A stretch of DNA of 64,000 nucleotides from an uncultured Bacilli bacterium (lineage in GTDB: Bacteria > Bacillota_I > Bacilli_A > RF39 > UBA660). Below the pieces are notes generated by a model. That model was given only the letters and a program-made list of their open reading frames with translations. It had not been told where the DNA came from and ran no database searches. Shown piece by piece: positions 61,733 through 64,000 of this stretch. The DNA lies in assembly GCA_934096945.1 (NCBI GenBank), contig CAKOND010000007.1:3285-67284 (forward strand), given 5' to 3'. The position numbers and the translations under genes are program-made. Position 1 is the stretch's first letter. The number at the start of each line of letters is the position of its first letter.

Positions 61733-62182
61733 ATGGCAAAATATTGTGAAAAATGTGGAAACAAATTAAATGAAGGTGCAAAATATTGTGATGGATGTGG
61801 AGCACAAATAGGGTTTAATGAAGAATATCCAAATCACCCAAGATTTGTTAAAAGAGATATGGCAATTGCTATAGTTTTATCATTCTTAACTTGTGGTATT
61901 TATGGTATTTACTGGTTTATAACTATGACAGATGACTCAAACACTTTAGTTGATAACAAAAACGCAAGTGGAGCAACTGCATTTTTATATACATTAGTTA
62001 CATGTGGTATTTACTTTATTTATTGGAATTATATGATGGGTAAAAAAATGTATGAAGCTGGAAGAAAGTATGGTAAATCAATTGACGATAATAGTGTTTT
62101 ATATTTATTATTATCAATATTTGGTTTAAGTTTAGTTAATTATTGCTTAATTCAAAATGATTTGAATAAATTTGCGGACTAA
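61733..62182 (+). CDS. Zinc-ribbon DUF4234 membrane protein
   Basis: A 149-residue protein. The N-terminus is a zinc ribbon (CEKCG..CDGCG, residues 5-24), followed by a DUF4234 domain with membrane pairs: RDMAIAIVLSFLTCGIYGIYWF and ATAFLYTLVTCGIYFIYWNYMM. The sequence GIYxxYW occurs twice, as the family requires. A last hydrophobic segment is at 118-135. AAGGAAGTGG precedes the ATG. It overlaps the next gene's start by one base. Confidence 0.85.
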   Translation: MAKYCEKCGNKLNEGAKYCDGCGAQIGFNEEYPNHPRFVKRDMAIAIVLSFLTCGIYGIYWFITMTDDSNTLVDNKNASGATAFLYTLVTCGIYFIYWNYMMGKKMYEAGRKYGKSIDDNSVLYLLLSIFGLSLVNYCLIQNDLNKFAD

Positions 62183-62544
62183 TGAAAAAGGTAGTAGTAT
62201 CAATTTTAATATTAATTTTATTTATTGGTTATTATTACATTTCTAAATATACGGGATTTACTATTTCGTGTATTTTTCATGAATTGACAGGATTTTATTG
62301 TCCTGGATGTGGAATAACAAGAATGTTTTTTGCAACATTAAAGTTTGATTTTTATCAAGCTTTTAGGTATAATCCTTTAGTATTTATTTTATTAATATGT
62401 TTTATTATTTATAAAATAATTAATTTAAAATTTAAAATCAAACTACCAAAATATACATCATATGTTTTACTTGTAATTGTAATACTTTATGGTATATTAA
62501 GAAATATAGATACTTTTGGATTCCTAAAACCTACGACCTTATAA
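62182..62544 (+). CDS. DUF2752 membrane protein
   Basis: A 120-residue protein of the DUF2752 family, with the hallmark TGFYCPGCGITRMFFATLKFD after the first membrane helix and RYNPLVFILL before the second. About three membrane segments in all. The CPGCGxTR motif is diagnostic. Its start overlaps the DUF4234 stop (TAATG), and these two families are often neighbours. The role is unknown. Confidence 0.88.
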   Translation: MKKVVVSILILILFIGYYYISKYTGFTISCIFHELTGFYCPGCGITRMFFATLKFDFYQAFRYNPLVFILLICFIIYKIINLKFKIKLPKYTSYVLLVIVILYGILRNIDTFGFLKPTTL

Positions 62545-62608
62545 CGATAATACAATTTGTTAGTATGTCTTTGCTTAATTAGTTTTATAAAATATGGAGG
62601 TAAACAAA

Positions 62609-63847
62609 ATGAAAAAGAAAAAAATATTAACTATAACTACTATAATTGTTATAGTATTACTAGGTATAACATTATTTATATTTTTAGAAAAAAAGGATAT
62701 TAAAGAAAAAGAATCTAGCAATATTCAAACTAAAGAAGAAAAAATAAACATTAAAGAAAATGTTGAAGTAGAAATTAATAGTGAAGTTTTAAATATTAAA
62801 GATTTTTTTGAAAACAGTAATTTTTCCGATGGAGAAATAAATTATTTTGAAAATGATAAGAAAATTAAATTTGATACCAAATATAATAAAATAGGAAGTT
62901 TTAAAGTAGTAATAAAAATAAATGATAAAAATTATGAAACAGCTATAAATATAGTAGATACATTAGCACCAACATTAAAATTAAAAGAATTAACAATTAC
63001 TTTAGGTGATAAATTTGAAATAAATTCTTTTGTAGAATCTTGCACTGATAATAGCAAAGAAGATTGCATTTTATCATATAAAGAAAATAAAAAATATACA
63101 AATGCAGGAACTTATGATGTAACTATTATTGCTAAAGATAAGAGTGACAATGTAGCAGAAGAAACAACAAAACTAATTATCAAAAATAAAAAAAATACAA
63201 ATGAAACTCAAACAAAGAATGACAATAAAACAAATAATAATAGTAATAAAGTGAAGTTTGTCAAAGAAGAAACTGAATCAGTAAAAGAAACAAAAGAATT
63301 AAAATATGGTACAATATTAAATTCATGGCACGTTAAAACATACAAGTTGTATAGCGATGGATCTAAAAAGACAGTTAATGAATATACACATTATGAAGTT
63401 GATGGTACTAATTTTAATGCCAAAACAAGTGATATGCTACCAGAAGCAATAGAAAATATGAATGCTTACAAAGATATTGTAAATGATGTAGTAAAATATA
63501 CTAACGAATTTAGAACTGAAGTTGGTAAAGAGCCATTAACACTTGATGAAACTTTAACAAAAGCTGCCATGGTAAGAGCCATTGAAATGGCTTACTCAGA
63601 TAAATTTAATCACGAAAGACCTGATGGAAACATGTGCTATTATATAATGCGTGATTTTGGACAAGATATTTATGGCGTTGGTGAGAATATAGCAAGTAGA
63701 CAACGTGATGCCAAAGAAGTTTCATATGCGTGGAAAGGTTCTCAAGGTCATTACGAAAACATGATCAGTACATCATTTACTAGAATAGGTGTTGGTGTAA
63801 TTAATTTTTATGGTACATATTATTGGGTTCAATTATTTCAATATTAA
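62609..63847 (+). CDS. Membrane-anchored CAP/SCP-domain protein with Ig-like domain
   Basis: A 412-residue protein with a basic start, one membrane segment (about residues 5-24) and a charged stalk. The DUF5011-like Ig domain (about 85-195) matches one in the protein at 43411, including the SCTDNSKEDC pair and AKDKSDNVAEETT end. A Thr/Asn-rich linker leads to a C-terminal CAP domain (about 285-412), with the FRTEVGKEPLTLDETL, FNHERPDG, GENIAS, W..S.GHYENM and the late GTYYWVQLF signatures. The HExx-type CAP His-Glu positions look kept. GGAGGT precedes ATG 62609. Likely a surface protein. Confidence 0.85.
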   Translation: MKKKKILTITTIIVIVLLGITLFIFLEKKDIKEKESSNIQTKEEKINIKENVEVEINSEVLNIKDFFENSNFSDGEINYFENDKKIKFDTKYNKIGSFKVVIKINDKNYETAINIVDTLAPTLKLKELTITLGDKFEINSFVESCTDNSKEDCILSYKENKKYTNAGTYDVTIIAKDKSDNVAEETTKLIIKNKKNTNETQTKNDNKTNNNSNKVKFVKEETESVKETKELKYGTILNSWHVKTYKLYSDGSKKTVNEYTHYEVDGTNFNAKTSDMLPEAIENMNAYKDIVNDVVKYTNEFRTEVGKEPLTLDETLTKAAMVRAIEMAYSDKFNHERPDGNMCYYIMRDFGQDIYGVGENIASRQRDAKEVSYAWKGSQGHYENMISTSFTRIGVGVINFYGTYYWVQLFQY

Positions 63848-63859
63848 AAGTCAAAATAA

Positions 63860-63889
63860 AAAAGGATATTGATACAATATCCTTTTAAT
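63860..63889 (+). terminator. Terminator after the CAP protein gene
   Basis: A perfect 12-bp stem AAAAGGATATTG/CAATATCCTTTT (63860-63871 with 63875-63886). Confidence 0.8.
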
Positions 63890-63896
63890 AGTCATT

Positions 63897-63941
63897 TGGT
63901 AGCGAGAGGGAGATTCGAACTCTCGACCTGCCGGGTATGAA
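63897..63941 (-). tRNA. 3' part of a tRNA gene with CAT anticodon (5' half missing)
   Basis: Read on the minus strand the segment has anticodon loop TTCATAC (CAT at 63937-63939), anticodon stem 3' arm CCGGC, variable loop AGGTC, T arm GAGAG-TTCGAAT-CTCCC, acceptor TCTCGCT, A, and CCA at 63897-63899. The 5' side that should pair (GCCGG arm, D arm, acceptor) is not there: sequence beyond 63941 is unrelated. So this is a tRNA fragment, or a tRNA interrupted in the anticodon loop. One T-stem pair is A-C. Confidence 0.6.
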
Positions 63942-64000
63942 AAATAAGCCCTAAATTAAATTACCGTTTATTTTTTACCGTTTCCCTTATTAAATAAGGC
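63935..64000. other. Probable junction of an integrated element (att-like site)
   Basis: The tRNA 3' half is joined at the anticodon loop to AT-rich foreign DNA containing two direct copies of TTACCGTTT (63961-63969 and 63975-63983, 14-base period), of the kind used as arm sites by tyrosine recombinases. By this reading the chromosome lies to the left and the element begins near 63942 and continues past the window end. Confidence 0.5.

Noticed and set aside
63897..63941. Group I intron in a tRNA anticodon loop
   Set aside because: Possible in principle, but the visible 59 bases after the break show no intron core and do show recombinase-like repeats; the window ends before this can be settled.

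Overview
This is a strongly AT-rich stretch of a Gram-positive bacterial chromosome. TGG codes for Trp and several genes end in TGA (for example the ribosome-binding factor gene ending at 29844), so the standard bacterial code applies and TGA-reading Mycoplasma types are excluded. Cell-wall genes (murD, uppS, a D-Ala-D-Ala carboxypeptidase), a class B sortase, Lgt, the sporulation ATPase SpoIVA, an RNase J2-like protein and the nusA-rnpM-infB-rbfA cluster point to an anaerobic gut-type Bacillota near the Mollicutes/Erysipelotrichia branch (RF39-like Bacilli). That placement is my inference; the gene content and code are direct.

Layout. 1-3.3 kb: 3' end of a CBS-type pyrophosphatase, an SDR enzyme, and a zone of broken genes that includes a 91-bp inverted copy of part of lgt. 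3.3-8.1 kb: uvrA, lgt, trxB. 8.1-10.9 kb: decayed regulator and Rpn-type nuclease remnants, a membrane metalloprotease-like protein and a mazEF module. 10.9-15.6 kb: gltX-cysS-carboxypeptidase-uppS run. 15.6-25.6 kb: an ATPase remnant, a tail-anchored protein, ssb, rnjB-like, several small unknowns, ackA, nrnA, recX and a secreted membrane protein. 25.6-34.5 kb: rimP (short)-nusA-rnpM-infB-rbfA-unknown-truB, then a SWIM/SNF2 helicase. 34.5-41 kb: serine hydrolase, divergent transmembrane HTH protein, secreted unknown, spoIVA, Rpn nuclease. 41-49.9 kb: methyltransferase-like gene, murD, an Ig-domain membrane protein, a truncated TnpB with its right end, two unknowns, and a divergent sortase/NPSTG-protein pair. 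50-58.5 kb: lysS, two tandem paralogues of unknown function, a carboxylate/amino-acid carrier, a Clp ATPase and a holin-like protein. 58.5-63.9 kb: a compact locus of two near-identical small-RNA units around an opposite-strand mini-ORF, a Ca2+ P-type ATPase, two small membrane proteins and a CAP-domain protein. The right edge carries only the 3' part of a tRNA gene (CAT anticodon) followed by unrelated DNA, which looks like the junction of an integrated element.

Most genes are housekeeping. The accessory signal sits in the gaps: remnants of a DUF4143-type ATPase, two XRE regulators, an Rpn nuclease and an AAA ATPase, the lgt fragment, the TnpB remnant and the att-like tRNA fragment. The strongest candidate for something new is the 58.5-59.05 kb small-RNA/mini-ORF locus, which has the architecture of a type I toxin-antitoxin system. 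A second point of interest is a class B sortase with a large cytoplasmic N-terminal domain and a Lys in place of its catalytic Arg, facing its likely substrate gene.
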